From contig MKRJ01000024.1 of NCBI GenBank assembly GCA_001896885.1, forward strand, positions 38,836 through 102,835: a stretch of DNA of 64,000 nucleotides. The letters run 5' to 3'. Position numbers and translations under genes: made by a program. Every line of letters starts with the position of its first letter. Position 1 is the first letter of the stretch. The notes under the pieces were generated by a model. That model saw only the letters and a list, made by a program, of their open reading frames with translations. It had not been told where the DNA came from and searched no databases. This document shows, one piece after another, positions 24,655 to 34,684 of the stretch. The stretch is from Rhizobiales bacterium 65-79. Its GTDB lineage: Bacteria; Pseudomonadota; Alphaproteobacteria; Rhizobiales; Rhizobiaceae.

Positions 24655-25566
24655 ATGGCCCAAAGCTTACCCAGTATCGTTTCCGGTGAAGGCGGTCTGT
24701 CGCGGTATCTCGAGGAGATACGCCGCTTTCCCATGCTGCAGCCGCAGGAAGAGTACATGCTCGCCAAGCGCTACAGCGAACATGGCGACACCAACGCCGC
24801 GCACAAGCTCGTGACCAGCCATCTGCGCCTCGTGGCGAAGATCGCCATGGGCTATCGCGGTTATGGCCTGCCGATCGGCGAGGTCATTTCCGAAGGCAAT
24901 GTCGGCCTGATGCAGGCCGTCAAGAAATTCGAGCCGGAGCGCGGATTCCGGTTGGCGACCTATGCCATGTGGTGGATCAAGGCCTCGATCCAGGAATATA
25001 TCCTGCGCTCGTGGAGCCTCGTGAAGATGGGCACGACGGCCAACCAGAAGCGGCTGTTCTTCAACCTGCGCAAGGTGAAGGGCAAGATCCAGGCGCTCGA
25101 CGAGGGCGACCTCAAGCCCGACCAGGTCAGCGAGATCGCGACCCGCCTCAACGTCAGCGAGGACGAAGTGGTCTCCATGAACCGCCGCCTCTCCGGTGAC
25201 GCCTCTCTCAACGCGCCGATCCGCGCTAGCGAGGGCGAATCCGGCGAATGGCAGGACTGGCTGGTCGACGACCACGAGAGCCAGGAGCAGATGCTGGTCG
25301 AGCAGGACGAGCTGGAAAACCGGCGCGGCATGCTCGGTGAGGCCTTGACGGTCCTGAACGACCGCGAACGCCGGATCTTCGAGGCGCGGCGTCTCTCCGA
25401 CGAACCGATGACGCTGGAGGAACTGTCCGCCGAATTCGGCATCAGCCGCGAGCGCGTCCGCCAGATCGAGGTCAGGGCGTTCGAGAAGGTGCAGGACGCG
25501 GTGAAGGCGGCCGCCAAGCGGCAGGCGCAGTCGCTCCGCACCATTGAGGCCGAAGCGCATCCGTGA
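24655..25566 (+). CDS. rpoH: RNA polymerase heat-shock sigma factor sigma-32 (RpoH)
   Basis: Directs RNA polymerase to heat-shock promoters. The 303-residue protein contains region 2 (EGNVGLMQAVKKFEP, FRLATYAMWWIKASIQEY), the RpoH box (NQKRLFFNLRKVKGKI) that distinguishes it from other sigma-70 proteins, and a region 4.2 HTH (LEELSAEFGISRERVRQIEV). The start is ATG 24655 (MAQSLP) with GAGGAGGG seven nt upstream; an upstream in-frame start at 24613 has none. A strong terminator follows the gene. Rhizobiales often carry more than one rpoH; this window shows only one. Confidence 0.96.
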   Translation: MAQSLPSIVSGEGGLSRYLEEIRRFPMLQPQEEYMLAKRYSEHGDTNAAHKLVTSHLRLVAKIAMGYRGYGLPIGEVISEGNVGLMQAVKKFEPERGFRLATYAMWWIKASIQEYILRSWSLVKMGTTANQKRLFFNLRKVKGKIQALDEGDLKPDQVSEIATRLNVSEDEVVSMNRRLSGDASLNAPIRASEGESGEWQDWLVDDHESQEQMLVEQDELENRRGMLGEALTVLNDRERRIFEARRLSDEPMTLEELSAEFGISRERVRQIEVRAFEKVQDAVKAAAKRQAQSLRTIEAEAHP

Positions 25567-25572
25567 AGACAG

Positions 25573-25596
25573 AAAGGGCCGCAGGAGCGGCCCTTT
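25573..25596 (+). terminator. Rho-independent terminator of rpoH
   Basis: AAAGGGCCGC / GCGGCCCTTTT stem with AGGA loop, immediately after the stop codon of rpoH and ending in a T-run. Confidence 0.9.
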
Positions 25597-25638
25597 TGCT
25601 ATTGGCTCAGCCAGGTTCAACCTTGCCGGGCTGAACGC

Positions 25639-26439
25639 CTAGATTGTTGCGGGAACTGCAAATACCTCCACGGCAAGATACGGCGTCAACCGTTCCACCG
25701 TGGCGGCTCCGCGGGGTTGGTTGTCAATCCATTCGGCGGTGTCCGCGATGATCCGGCGACGAATATCGTCCGGAAGGTACCAGAACTCGGCAAACAGCCC
25801 TTCCTCGATCTGGGCCATGGCTACGCCATAGCTGACGAACGTTTCCCACCGGAGGTCAGAGCTATCGAAGGGAACAGGCCGACATCCCTGCGAGACCAGG
25901 AATTCCGTCAGCTCGGTTATGTGGATCCAGGCCGAGGTAGCGACGGTCGAATCCCAATTCATTCGCGCGGGCGGCAAAACGGCGGCGGACCGCGTTTCCG
26001 AAGGCTCCTCTCTCATTGATATGGATGATGTGACCGCCGGGCCGTACGACCCTTATGATCTCCCGGCAGGCCTTCCGCCAGTTCCGGATATGTTGGAAAA
26101 GCTTCGAAACGACCGCCTCACCGAAACTGCCGTCGTCAGACGGCAGATCGCGAGCATCACCCGTCGCGAAGGTGGCACCCCACTCCGGCCGTACCTTCGA
26201 ACGAGCGATTTCAATCATTTCCCGGGAAATATCGATTCCGTGGACAACGCCTCCTCTTTCCGCAAGAGAAACCGACATCTGTCCGGTTCCGCAGCCGACG
26301 TCCACGATGGGCTCGTCGACAGATAGCAACCATGATCGATCAGCCGGTCATAGCAGGCGGTCAGGACGTGGCTCGGTATATTCCGAGTTGCATCATACCG
26401 AACGGCTATGCGTGAAAAGTCCGAAGTTTGGGCATCCAT
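25639..26439 (-). pseudogene. SAM-dependent class I methyltransferase broken by two frameshifts
   Basis: Three overlapping minus-strand frames give one protein in pieces. The first (from 26439) reads SRIAVRYDATRNIPSHVLTA and then CYDRLIDHGCYLS. The second (from about 26330) reads DEPIVDVGCGTGQMSVSLAE (SAM motif I), IDISREMIEIARSKV, ATGDARDLPSDDGSFGEAVV and REIIRVVRPGGHIIHINERG. The third (from about 25920) contains ELTEFLVSQGC and ends VEVFAVPATI. Joining them gives a normal methyltransferase of about 265 residues. Either the gene is inactive or the sequence has two one-base errors (near 26330 and 25920). Confidence 0.8.
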
Positions 26440-26516
26440 CCGATCGGCCCGGGATCAGTTGCCGCTGTAGGGCGGGACAAGGCACTCCTTGGCATGGTCG
26501 CCGGGCGGTGTACGCC

Positions 26517-28169
26517 TCAACCGCCGTTACTGCTGGCGGGAGCCGGCTTGTTCGGATCGCTGTTGCCGCCGGCCGCCGGCGCCTGCTCCTGTCCGATCGG
26601 CGTCTGCTCCCAGGCGGCCAGCGCGTCATTGAAGACCTTGTCGCCGGGAATGCCCTTCTCCAGCGTCACCAGCGCCCTGCGGCCGGACTTGTAGACCACC
26701 GGTATGTCGATCCAGCTTTCGCGCCGCAGAAGCGTCGTATTCGTCTCGACCTCGGCCTTCCCGTCGTTCAGCGCCAGCAGGAAATAGCCGTCGGCGATCT
26801 TGGCGGGGATGCCGATCACCGGGCTGCCGGGCGCCTGTTCGGAATCCTTCATGGCCATCCTGAGCACGCTGTCGATCCCGCCGCCGTCGAAATTGTCGGG
26901 CGTCAGGAAGATCAGTTCGACGATATGGCTGGCCGGCAGCGTCTTGTCGCCATTACGGCGGATGGTGATCCGCAATTGCATATTCTTGGCCGGGATGTTC
27001 ATCTCGCCGCGGATCGCGGGCTCGGGCGGCAGGTCACCGCCAGGCGATTCCTTCACCAGCGACCAGACGACCGTCCCGGTGTTGGCCGAGCCCTGCTCCG
27101 TATTGGTGCGCTCCTCGTAGAAGATCGCGCGCTGTCCGACCGGAACCTGGGCCTTGTCGGCATTGGCCGCGGATTTGGCCGGGGCGGCCTGTTCGGCGGG
27201 AGTGCCGCTATCGGCAGGCGTCATGGCGGCAACGGAAGTGCCTTCCCCGATCTTGGACTCGCCCGTCGCCGGTCCGGGATTGGTTTCCGTGCCGTCCGAG
27301 GCAAGCCGCTGCGTGAATTTCTGCGCCGCCTCCGTGGCAGGCGCGGCCGTCGGCGCTGCGCTGCCCTGCTTGTCGTCCTTGGCTGCGGTTTGAGCGGAAG
27401 ACTGGGTGGCCGGTTTGGCGTCAGTCGCCTTTGCGGCCGGCGCGGGGTTGGCGGTGGCGACTTTATTCGGCGGCGTCCCGTTCGGCGAAGACGTGTTCAC
27501 CCGCGCGAACGCAGGCAGTTGCACGCCGAGAGCGGAAGCGATGGCTTCGCGCTTGAACCACGCGCCATAGGCGGCGCCGACGACCACGACCAGCACGATA
27601 AGGGTCGCCAACAGGCCGCTGCCTCCGCGCCGCGCCGGTGGAGGCGAAGTCATTTCGCCGGCAAAGGAATCGTCGTCGGGATCCAGGAAGAAGGAATCCG
27701 GATCGGGCGCGCGCGGCGGCTGCCGGAGCGGTTCGGGAGACGCCTGGCTCATCGGCGCAGGCGCAGGCTTCGGCGCGGCTGGAGCGGGTTTCTGAGCGCC
27801 CGACAGTGCCGACGGCATCGCTATCGTCGGATTCTCCGGCGCCCGGTTGGCAAAGGCCGCCGGCTCCGGCGCCCGCGGCGCGGGTTTGGGCTTCTGGTCG
27901 CTCAGGCTGGCGAAGATGGCTTCGAGTTCGTCGGCCGGCTCCTCGGTCGTCGTTTCGGCGGCCTGGTATTCCGCCTCGACTTTCCCGATCGCCTCCTCCA
28001 GCGCCTTCTTCTGCCGCTCCGCGACGGCAGGAGGCGGGGGCGGGTTCATCTGGTTGAGCTTGGCCGCGATCGTCGCCCGGGCCTTGTCATAGACCTTGCG
28101 GCGAACTTCCGGGTTCGCTTCGTCGAGACCGTCGATGGTCTTTTTCAGAACCGCGACAAAATCTGCCAT
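26517..28169 (-). CDS. Pro/Ala-rich single-pass membrane protein, conserved beside purA
   Basis: A 550-residue protein with no known function. The N-terminus (MADFVAVLKKTIDGLDEANP) is helical and probably coiled-coil, followed by a Pro/Ala-rich linker, one transmembrane helix at about residues 184-206 (LLATLIVLVVVVGAAYGAWF) and a second low-complexity Ala/Thr/Pro linker. The C-terminal 190 residues form a folded periplasmic domain rich in beta pattern (GTVVWSLVKESPGGDLPPEP, MQLRITIRRNGDKTLPASHI). It follows purA by 59 nt on the same strand; this pairing is recurrent in Rhizobiales as far as I recall. Role unknown. Confidence 0.8.
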   Translation of the reverse strand: MADFVAVLKKTIDGLDEANPEVRRKVYDKARATIAAKLNQMNPPPPPAVAERQKKALEEAIGKVEAEYQAAETTTEEPADELEAIFASLSDQKPKPAPRAPEPAAFANRAPENPTIAMPSALSGAQKPAPAAPKPAPAPMSQASPEPLRQPPRAPDPDSFFLDPDDDSFAGEMTSPPPARRGGSGLLATLIVLVVVVGAAYGAWFKREAIASALGVQLPAFARVNTSSPNGTPPNKVATANPAPAAKATDAKPATQSSAQTAAKDDKQGSAAPTAAPATEAAQKFTQRLASDGTETNPGPATGESKIGEGTSVAAMTPADSGTPAEQAAPAKSAANADKAQVPVGQRAIFYEERTNTEQGSANTGTVVWSLVKESPGGDLPPEPAIRGEMNIPAKNMQLRITIRRNGDKTLPASHIVELIFLTPDNFDGGGIDSVLRMAMKDSEQAPGSPVIGIPAKIADGYFLLALNDGKAEVETNTTLLRRESWIDIPVVYKSGRRALVTLEKGIPGDKVFNDALAAWEQTPIGQEQAPAAGGNSDPNKPAPASSNGG

Positions 28170-28228
28170 TCGCTCGGATGCTTTCCATTTGCGTCGGTCT
28201 GCGCGAAGCAACGCGACGGTATTCGAAA

Positions 28229-29527
28229 CTAATCGTGAAACGGATCGGTCACAAGTATCGTGTCTTCCCGCTCCGGACTCGTCGAAAGAAGCGCCACCGG
28301 CGCGCCGATGAGCTCCTCGATATAGCGGACATACTTCACCGCCCGTGCGGGAAGCTCGCTCCAGCTGCGCGCGCCGCGCGTCGTCCCTTTCCAGCCTTCG
28401 AGCGTTTCATAGATCGGCTGGACCCGCGCCTGGGCGCCCTGGCTCGCCGGCAGGTAGTCGATGATTTCGCCGTCCAGACGGTATCCGGTGCATATTTTGA
28501 TCTCGTCGAGGCCGTCCAGCACGTCGAGCTTGGTCAGCGCGATGCCGTTGATGCCGTTGACCGAGACCGCCTGGCGCACGAGCACCGCGTCGAACCATCC
28601 GCAGCGCCGCTTGCGCCCCGTCACCGTGCCGAACTCGTGGCCGCGCTCGCCGAGGAACTGGCCGGTCTCGCCCGTATCCTCCGTCGGGAACGGTCCCTCG
28701 CCGACGCGGGTCGTGTAGGCCTTGGTGATGCCGAGCACGTATCCGATGGCGCCTGGGCCGAGGCCGGACCCCGACGCCGCCTGCCCCGCGACCGTGTTGG
28801 AGGAGGTCACGAACGGATAGGTGCCATGATCGATGTCGAGCAGGGTGCCCTGGGCGCCCTCGAACAGGATGCGCTCGCCCGCGCGCCGTCGCTCGTCGAG
28901 GATTTTCCAGGTCCTGTCAGCGAACGGCAATATGCGGTCGGCGACGGAAGTCAGCTCGTGCATGACCGCGTCGTGGCCGACCTCCGGATGACCGAGGCCG
29001 CGGCGCAGCGCGTTGTGGTGCGTGAGCAGGCGGTCGATCTTGACCGGTAGGGTATCCAAATTCGCCAAATCCATTACCCGGATGGCACGGCGGCCGACCT
29101 TGTCCTCGTAAGCGGGACCGATGCCCCTGCGGGTCGTGCCGATCCTCGTGCCGGAATTCGAGTCCGCGTCCTCGCGGTAACCGTCCAGTTCCCTGTGGAG
29201 CGACAGGATTAGCGCGGTGTTTTCGGCAATTTTCAGGCAGTCGGGCGTAACCCGCACGCCGAGTACATCGAGCCGGGCCAGTTCCGCGACGAAGGCATGC
29301 GGGTCGAAGACGACGCCGTTGCCGATCACCGACAGCTTGCCCGGACGCACAACGCCGGAAGGCAGGAGCGACAGCTTGTAGCTGACGCCGTCTATGACCA
29401 GCGTGTGCCCTGCATTGTGTCCGCCCTGGAAACGCACCACCACATCGGCGCGCTCCGACAGCCAATCCACAATCTTGCCCTTGCCCTCGTCGCCCCATTG
29501 CGAGCCGACGACAACCACATTTGCCAT
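28229..29527 (-). CDS. purA: Adenylosuccinate synthetase
   Basis: Converts IMP, aspartate and GTP to adenylosuccinate in AMP synthesis. 432 residues. The P-loop [20 protein letters not shown], the IMP-binding [11 protein letters not shown], the switch region [16 protein letters not shown] and the [19 protein letters not shown] segment are all intact. The ATG at 29527 is the conserved start ([15 protein letters not shown]). The gene is followed by the Pro/Ala-rich membrane protein and is divergent from a DMT transporter. Confidence 0.97.
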   Translation of the reverse strand: MANVVVVGSQWGDEGKGKIVDWLSERADVVVRFQGGHNAGHTLVIDGVSYKLSLLPSGVVRPGKLSVIGNGVVFDPHAFVAELARLDVLGVRVTPDCLKIAENTALILSLHRELDGYREDADSNSGTRIGTTRRGIGPAYEDKVGRRAIRVMDLANLDTLPVKIDRLLTHHNALRRGLGHPEVGHDAVMHELTSVADRILPFADRTWKILDERRRAGERILFEGAQGTLLDIDHGTYPFVTSSNTVAGQAASGSGLGPGAIGYVLGITKAYTTRVGEGPFPTEDTGETGQFLGERGHEFGTVTGRKRRCGWFDAVLVRQAVSVNGINGIALTKLDVLDGLDEIKICTGYRLDGEIIDYLPASQGAQARVQPIYETLEGWKGTTRGARSWSELPARAVKYVRYIEELIGAPVALLSTSPEREDTILVTDPFHD

Positions 29528-29756
29528 GATCGATCCTTGCGCGTGCCGGCGTGCCGGCGTCCGGTTGAGAAAATTACAGGCCTCTATAGCGGCAACCTAC
29601 GACGCGCGCGACCTTTCTTTCGGGCGGGCGGGGTGGCCTCGCGGCGGGCCTCCTCCCGGCAGAAGGGCAAGGATTCCGGCCGCTGGCACATTTACGCCCG
29701 TCCATATTGCCCCTATGCCAAGCCGTCCGATTGCCCGCATGGTCCGAAAGCCGCCG

Positions 29757-30659
29757 ATGCAGAACAGCGCCTACGTCTTCCTGCTCCTCACGACGCTCTT
29801 CTGGGGCGGCAATTCCGTCGCGGGCAAGCTGGCCGTCGGTCACATCTCGCCGATGATCCTCGTGACGTTGCGCTGGCTGCTTTCGCTCGCCGTGCTCACC
29901 GCCATCGGCTGGCGGCAATTTGCCGTCGACTGGCCGAGGATGCGCCGGCATCTGCCGCTCCTTTGCGCGCTGGCAGCTTGCGGCTTCACATTCTTCAACG
30001 TCCTTTTCTATACGGCGCTCATCTATACGACCGCGATCAACGTATCCATCGAGCAGGCCGGCATGCCGGTTCTGATCATCCTCATCAATTTCCTGCTGTT
30101 CCGCTTCAGGGTGAGCTGGCTGCAGCTGGTCGGCGTTCTGGTGACCATCGTCGGCGTCGCCATCACGGCCTGCCACGGCGATCCCCGGCAATTGCTGTCG
30201 CTCGGCGTCAATGTCGGCGACGGGATGATGCTGATCGCCGTCGTTCTCTATAGTGGTTACACCGTTTTCCTGCGCTTCAAGCCGGACATCCACTGGAAGA
30301 GCCTGATGCTGGCGCTCGCCTTCTTTTCCTTCGTCACGTCGCTTCCCTTCGCATGGTGGGAGATTAGCACGGGAGAGGTGATATTCCCCGACCTTGCCGG
30401 CTGGGGTATCTCGTTTTACGTGGCGCTTTTCCCCTCGGCGATCGCGCAGATACTCTATATCCGCGGCAACGAACTGATCGGCGGGAACCGGGCCGGCCTC
30501 TTCATCAATCTCGTGCCGATCTTCGGTACGCTGCTTTCCGTCGTGATCCTCGGCGAAAGCTTCGAGGCCTATCACGGGCTGGCGATCGTGCTGGTGCTGG
30601 GCGGCATCTGGCTCGCCGAACATTCAAGCCGCAAGCTCGCGGCAAGAAATCCGGCCTGA
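29757..30659 (+). CDS. DMT-superfamily (EamA) transporter
   Basis: Ten-helix metabolite transporter of 300 residues with two EamA repeats: FLLLTTLFWGGNSVAGKLAV starts repeat 1 and MLIAVVLYSGYTVFLRFKPD starts repeat 2; the second EamA ends in AIVLVLGGIWLAEH. Substrates of the family are varied (amino acids, nucleosides, drugs) and cannot be told from sequence. ATG 29757 (MQNSAYVF) fits the usual short N-terminus; ATG 29715 would add 14 basic residues. It converges with serA. Confidence 0.9.
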   Translation: MQNSAYVFLLLTTLFWGGNSVAGKLAVGHISPMILVTLRWLLSLAVLTAIGWRQFAVDWPRMRRHLPLLCALAACGFTFFNVLFYTALIYTTAINVSIEQAGMPVLIILINFLLFRFRVSWLQLVGVLVTIVGVAITACHGDPRQLLSLGVNVGDGMMLIAVVLYSGYTVFLRFKPDIHWKSLMLALAFFSFVTSLPFAWWEISTGEVIFPDLAGWGISFYVALFPSAIAQILYIRGNELIGGNRAGLFINLVPIFGTLLSVVILGESFEAYHGLAIVLVLGGIWLAEHSSRKLAARNPA

Positions 30660-30701
30660 GACCAAGGGGCGCCAAGCGGGTGGTCGACGCCCCCTCGATC
30701 C

Positions 30702-32300
30702 TCACATCGTCGACACCTCGAACCTCAGCGGCTTGGCCGAATCGATCGTCTTGTGGGCGCGCACCGTGGCGAGGACCTTTTCGGGGAACGGCGCGTCGAG
30801 ATAGAGGAGCGCGATCGCGTCGCCGCCGGGACGGTTGCGGCCAAGGGCGAAATTGGCGATGTTGACGCCGTTCTCGCCGCATACCGTTCCCAAGAGGCCG
30901 ATGATGCCCGGCGCGTCGGCATTGGTGGTATAGAGCATGTGCTCGCCGACCTCGGCATCGAGGTTGATCCCCTTGATCTGGATGAAGCGCGGTTTGCCGT
31001 CCGAGAAGCAGGTGCCGGCGACGGCGCGGGTCTGCTTCGCCATCTTCACCGTCAGGCGGATATAGCCGTCGAAGACGCCGGACTTGTCCCGCTTCACTTC
31101 CGCGACGATGATGCCGCGCTCCTTGACCATGATCGGCGCGGACACCATGTTGACGTCGGCGACCTGCGGCCGGATCAGCCCCGCCAGCGCAGCGCTGATA
31201 AGCGCCCTTGTGTTCATCGCCGCCGTCGAGCCGTCGAAGAGGATCTCGACCTCCCGGATCGGCTCCTCGGTGACCTGGCCGACGAAGGAGCCGAGCACCT
31301 CGGCGAGCTTGATGAAGGGTTTGAGGAGCGGCGCCTCCTCGGCCGTGATGGAGGGCATGTTGATGGCGTTCGAGACCGCGCCCTTGATCAGATAGTCCGA
31401 CATCTGCTCGGCGATCTGCAGCGCCACGTTCTCCTGCGCCTCGGTCGTGGCGGCGCCCAGATGCGGCGTGCACACGACGTTGGGCAGCGAGAAGAGCGGG
31501 TTCTCCGTCGCCGGTTCGGTCTCGAACACGTCGATCCCGGCGCCCGCGACCTTGCCCGACTTCAAGGCCTCGACGAGGTCCGCCTCCACGATCAGCCCGC
31601 CCCGCGCGCAATTGATGATGCGCACGCCGTCCTTCATCCGGGCGATCGCCGCCTTGTCGATGATATGGCGGGTCTTGTCGGTGAGCGGCGTGTGCAGCGT
31701 TATGAAGTCCGCGCGGGCGAGAAGGTCATCCAGTTCCAGCTTCTCGACGCCGAGTTGCGAGGCCCGCTCCTCCGACAGGAAGGGATCGTAGGCGACGACA
31801 TGCATCTTCAGCCCGATGCCGCGCATGGCGACGATCGAACCGATATTGCCGCAGCCGATCACGCCGAGCGTCTTGCCGGTGATCTCGACGCCCATGAAGC
31901 GGTTCTTCTCCCACTTGCCGGCACGGGTGGAAATGTCGGCCTCGGGAAGCTGCCGCGCCACGGCGAACATCATGGCGATGGCGTGCTCGGCGGTCGTGAT
32001 CGAATTGCCGAAGGGCGTGTTCATCACGATGATGCCCTTGCGGGAAGCGGCCGGTATGTCGACATTGTCGACGCCGATGCCGGCGCGGCCGATCACCTTC
32101 AGCCTGGTTGCCGCGGCGATCAGTTTCTCGGTCACCTTGGTGGCCGAGCGGATGGCAAGCCCGTCATATTGGTCGATGACGGAAGCGAGCTTTTCCTTGT
32201 CCTTGCCGAGGTCGGGCAGATAGTCGACTTCGACGCCGCGATCCTTGAAGATCTGCACGGCGGTCGGCGAAAGCTGGTCTGAAACGAGTACGCGGGGCAT
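30702..32300 (-). CDS. serA: D-3-phosphoglycerate dehydrogenase
   Basis: First committed step of serine synthesis (3-phosphoglycerate to 3-phosphohydroxypyruvate). 532 residues, long form with intervening domain and C-terminal ACT domain (about 460-532, ADAPGIIGLLGTVCGENGVN). NAD motif GVIGCGNIG (147-154 region) and the catalytic residues R233, E262 and H280 (INCARGGLI, FETEP, CTPHLGAAT) are visible. ATG 32300 (MPRVLVSDQL) is set by homology; an open frame further upstream runs antiparallel through serC coding sequence in another frame and is not part of the gene. Lies downstream of serC across a palindromic element. Confidence 0.97.
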   Translation of the reverse strand: MPRVLVSDQLSPTAVQIFKDRGVEVDYLPDLGKDKEKLASVIDQYDGLAIRSATKVTEKLIAAATRLKVIGRAGIGVDNVDIPAASRKGIIVMNTPFGNSITTAEHAIAMMFAVARQLPEADISTRAGKWEKNRFMGVEITGKTLGVIGCGNIGSIVAMRGIGLKMHVVAYDPFLSEERASQLGVEKLELDDLLARADFITLHTPLTDKTRHIIDKAAIARMKDGVRIINCARGGLIVEADLVEALKSGKVAGAGIDVFETEPATENPLFSLPNVVCTPHLGAATTEAQENVALQIAEQMSDYLIKGAVSNAINMPSITAEEAPLLKPFIKLAEVLGSFVGQVTEEPIREVEILFDGSTAAMNTRALISAALAGLIRPQVADVNMVSAPIMVKERGIIVAEVKRDKSGVFDGYIRLTVKMAKQTRAVAGTCFSDGKPRFIQIKGINLDAEVGEHMLYTTNADAPGIIGLLGTVCGENGVNIANFALGRNRPGGDAIALLYLDAPFPEKVLATVRAHKTIDSAKPLRFEVSTM

Positions 32301-32320
32301 AGGTGAAATCCTTGACTCTG

Positions 32321-32479
32321 CTTCCCTCCCCCTTGAGGGGAGGGTGGTCGCGAAGCGACCGGGTGGGGTGATTTCGGCCAAGTGCGGCCTGAATTTTCTG
32401 TCGGAGGCCGGTGGAGGCGGACATAACCCCACCCGACCGGACTTCGTCCGGCCACCCTCCCCTAAAGGGGGAGGGAAAG
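32321..32479. repeat. Long palindromic intergenic element between serC and serA
   Basis: Outer arms CTTCCCTCCCCCTTGAGGGG (from 32321) and its near-perfect inverse ending at 32479 enclose inner hairpins GGTCGC-gaa-GCGACC (32346-32360) and CCGGAC-ttc-GTCCGG (32437-32451), and inverted CGGGTGGGGT/ACCCCACCCG blocks. Total about 159 bp. Of the type scattered between genes in Rhizobiales; may fold in the serC-serA mRNA. Confidence 0.85.
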
Positions 32480-32485
32480 ACGGAA

Positions 32486-33661
32486 CTAAGCGGCTGCCTT
32501 GAGCGTCGCCTTCTGGGTGGCGAAAGCCCAGTCGAGCCACGGCATCAGCGCCTCCAGATCGGAGGTTTCGACGGTCGCGCCGCACCATATCCTCAGGCCG
32601 GGCGGTGCATCGCGATAGGCGCCGATGTCGTAGGCGACGCCTTCCTTCTCGAGCGCCGCCGCCATGCCCTTGGCGAAGGCCGCCTGCGCATCCTTGTCGA
32701 GAGCCGACACCTCGGGATCGGTGACCGAAAGGCAGACCGACGTATTGGAGCGCGTCTCCGGCCTGACGGCGAGATGACCGAGCCAGCCGGATCCTTCGAC
32801 GAAGGCATCGACGACGGCGAAATTCGCGTCCGCGCGGGCGATCAGCGTATCGAGCCCGCCGATCGACTTCGCCCAGTTGAGCGTGTCGAGATAATCCTCG
32901 ACGCAGAGCATGGAAGGCGTGTTGATGGTCTCGCCCTTGAAGACGCCCTCGTTGAGCTTTCCCTTGGAGGTCAGCCGGAAAATCTTCGGCAGCGGCCAGG
33001 CCGGCGTGTAGCTTTCCAGCCGCTCGACGGCGCGCGGCGACAGGATCAGCATGCCATGCGCGGCCTCGCCGCCCAAAACCTTCTGCCAGGAGAAGGTGAC
33101 GACGTCGAGTTTGGCGAAATCGAGCCTCTGCGCGAAGGCGGCGGAAGTCGCGTCGCAGATCGTCAGCCCCTTGCGATCGGCGGGGATGAAGTCGGCGTTC
33201 GGCACGCGCACGCCCGACGTCGTGCCGTTCCAGGTGAAGACCACGTCGCGATCGAAATCGATCCTGGAGAGGTCGGGCAGCCTGCCGTAAGGCGCCTCTA
33301 TGACGCGGGCATCGGCGAGCTTGAGCTGCTTGGCGACATCGGTCACCCAGCCCGCGCCAAAACTCTCCCAGGCGACCATGTCGACGCCGCGAGCGCCGAG
33401 CAGCGACCACAGCGCCATCTCGACCGCGCCGGTGTCGGAGGCCGGCACGATGCCGATCCGGTGGCCGGCGGGCACCTGTAGGATTTCGCGGGTGAGTTCG
33501 ATCGCCTGCTCGAGCTTTGCCTTGCCGAGCTTGGCGCGATGCGAGCGGCCGAGCGCGGCGTCGCGCAGGACCTCGACCGTCCAGCCGGGACGTTTGGCGC
33601 AGGGACCGGATGAGAAATGGGGGTTCGCCGGACGGAGTCCGGGCTTCGTCTGTGTCGTCAT
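32486..33661 (-). CDS. serC: Phosphoserine aminotransferase
   Basis: PLP-dependent transaminase converting 3-phosphohydroxypyruvate to phosphoserine. 391 residues. Family segments: [35 protein letters not shown], the PLP lysine in [10 protein letters not shown] (K194) and the [20 protein letters not shown] motif. It is of the alphaproteobacterial SerC type. ATG 33661 (MTTQTKPGL) has GGAAGGATAGG nine nt upstream, which excludes the longer frame to 33712. A short CCCCTC/GAGGGG stem lies in the leader (33683-33700). Precedes serA, so both pathway enzymes share a transcript interrupted by the palindromic element. Confidence 0.96.
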   Translation of the reverse strand: MTTQTKPGLRPANPHFSSGPCAKRPGWTVEVLRDAALGRSHRAKLGKAKLEQAIELTREILQVPAGHRIGIVPASDTGAVEMALWSLLGARGVDMVAWESFGAGWVTDVAKQLKLADARVIEAPYGRLPDLSRIDFDRDVVFTWNGTTSGVRVPNADFIPADRKGLTICDATSAAFAQRLDFAKLDVVTFSWQKVLGGEAAHGMLILSPRAVERLESYTPAWPLPKIFRLTSKGKLNEGVFKGETINTPSMLCVEDYLDTLNWAKSIGGLDTLIARADANFAVVDAFVEGSGWLGHLAVRPETRSNTSVCLSVTDPEVSALDKDAQAAFAKGMAAALEKEGVAYDIGAYRDAPPGLRIWCGATVETSDLEALMPWLDWAFATQKATLKAAA

Positions 33662-33791
33662 TTTACCTATCCTTCCAGATAGCACGCCCCTCGTTGGGGA
33701 GGGGTGGCCCACGGACGGCGATAAGGACGGACGGACGCGGCGTCAAGAGCAAAATTTATGTCGCTGACGGAACATTCCCTCGAAAAGCGAA

Positions 33792-33813
33792 GCGGCGGGC
33801 TTTCGCCCGCCGC
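33792..33813 (-). terminator. Candidate terminator of the first Omp gene
   Basis: Nine-bp stem GCGGCGGGC / GCCCGCCGC with a 4-nt loop, 25 nt beyond the stop codon at 33839, followed on the minus strand by TTCGCTTTTC. Confidence 0.7.
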
Positions 33814-33838
33814 CGGAAAATCCTTTATATGAAATAGC

Positions 33839-34684
33839 TTACCACAGTTCGTAGCGCAGGCCGACGCGGACCTCCTGCGAGGAGAAGCCGTTGTCGCGGC
33901 CCTGGGTGCCGGTGGCGCCGGCCGTTGCGGAAGCGCTGTCCCAGTTGAACATGTCGCCGCCGGCCACATGCGTGTATTTGTAGCCGACGTCGAGCTTCAG
34001 GTTCTGCGAGATGTCGTAGGCGAGGCCCGCCATGAAGGCGTAGGTGAAGCGGTAGTCGGTGTTTCCCGAATGAGCGGTCGTGCCGAGAAGGGCGGCGGTA
34101 CAGGTTCCGGCGCCGTCCACGCAATAGGTGTTTTCGGTAAAGCCGCCCCATTTCACCCGGCTCATGCCGGCGCCGGCGCCGACATAGGGCGTCAATCCGG
34201 CATAGGTCCCGAGATCGACATAGCCGTTGGCCATCAGCGAGAGCGTCGTCACGCTGCCCGAACCGGTGGTGTTGCAGGTCGTGTCGGCCGGCGCGCCGCC
34301 GCACGGATCGGTGCTCGCGGCCCTGCCATGGAAATCGGTGTTGGATCCGTCGAGCGTTATGTCGGTGCGCACCCACGGATTGAAGGTGTAGCCGAATCCG
34401 ATCCCATAGGTCGCGCCGGTATTCAGGCTGGCGCTATCGAGCCTGCCGCCGGTGTAGGTTCCGCCGACGGGGTCGAAGGTACGATAGTCGACGTTACCCA
34501 TGTCCCTGGAGAAGGCGAAGCCGACGTCGCCGCGCAGGTACCAGCCATTGCCGACCTCGACCGGGACGAACTGGGCGGGCTGGTTGGCGACGACCTCGGG
34601 CGCGTAATCCGCAGCAAGAGCCGGCGCGAGCGGCATGAGCGACAGCCCCGCGGCCGCCAGCATGATTTTGGAACAACCCGTCAT
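33839..34684 (-). CDS. Outer-membrane beta-barrel protein, Omp25/Omp31-like (copy 1)
   Basis: Surface barrel of 281 residues from ATG 34684 (GGGGAGC upstream). Signal peptide MTGCSKIMLAAAGLSLMPLA cleaved at ALA; mature protein has alternating hydrophobic strands with Gly-rich turns (WYLRGDVGFAFSRD, LTPYVGAGAGMSRVKWGG, LKLDVGYKYTHVAGGD) and the terminal aromatic strand EVRVGLRYELW that is the barrel-insertion signal. Two cysteine pairs fall in loop regions (DPCGGAPADTTC and YCVDGAGTC). Paralogue of the next gene. Porin activity is not evident from sequence; structural anchoring is inferred from Omp25-like family. Confidence 0.88.
   Translation of the reverse strand: MTGCSKIMLAAAGLSLMPLAPALAADYAPEVVANQPAQFVPVEVGNGWYLRGDVGFAFSRDMGNVDYRTFDPVGGTYTGGRLDSASLNTGATYGIGFGYTFNPWVRTDITLDGSNTDFHGRAASTDPCGGAPADTTCNTTGSGSVTTLSLMANGYVDLGTYAGLTPYVGAGAGMSRVKWGGFTENTYCVDGAGTCTAALLGTTAHSGNTDYRFTYAFMAGLAYDISQNLKLDVGYKYTHVAGGDMFNWDSASATAGATGTQGRDNGFSSQEVRVGLRYELW

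Noticed and set aside
30702..33410. Apparent 902-residue fusion with serA at its C-terminal end
   Set aside because: Residues before MPRVLVSDQL are read out of frame through serC and the palindromic element; serA starts at 32300.
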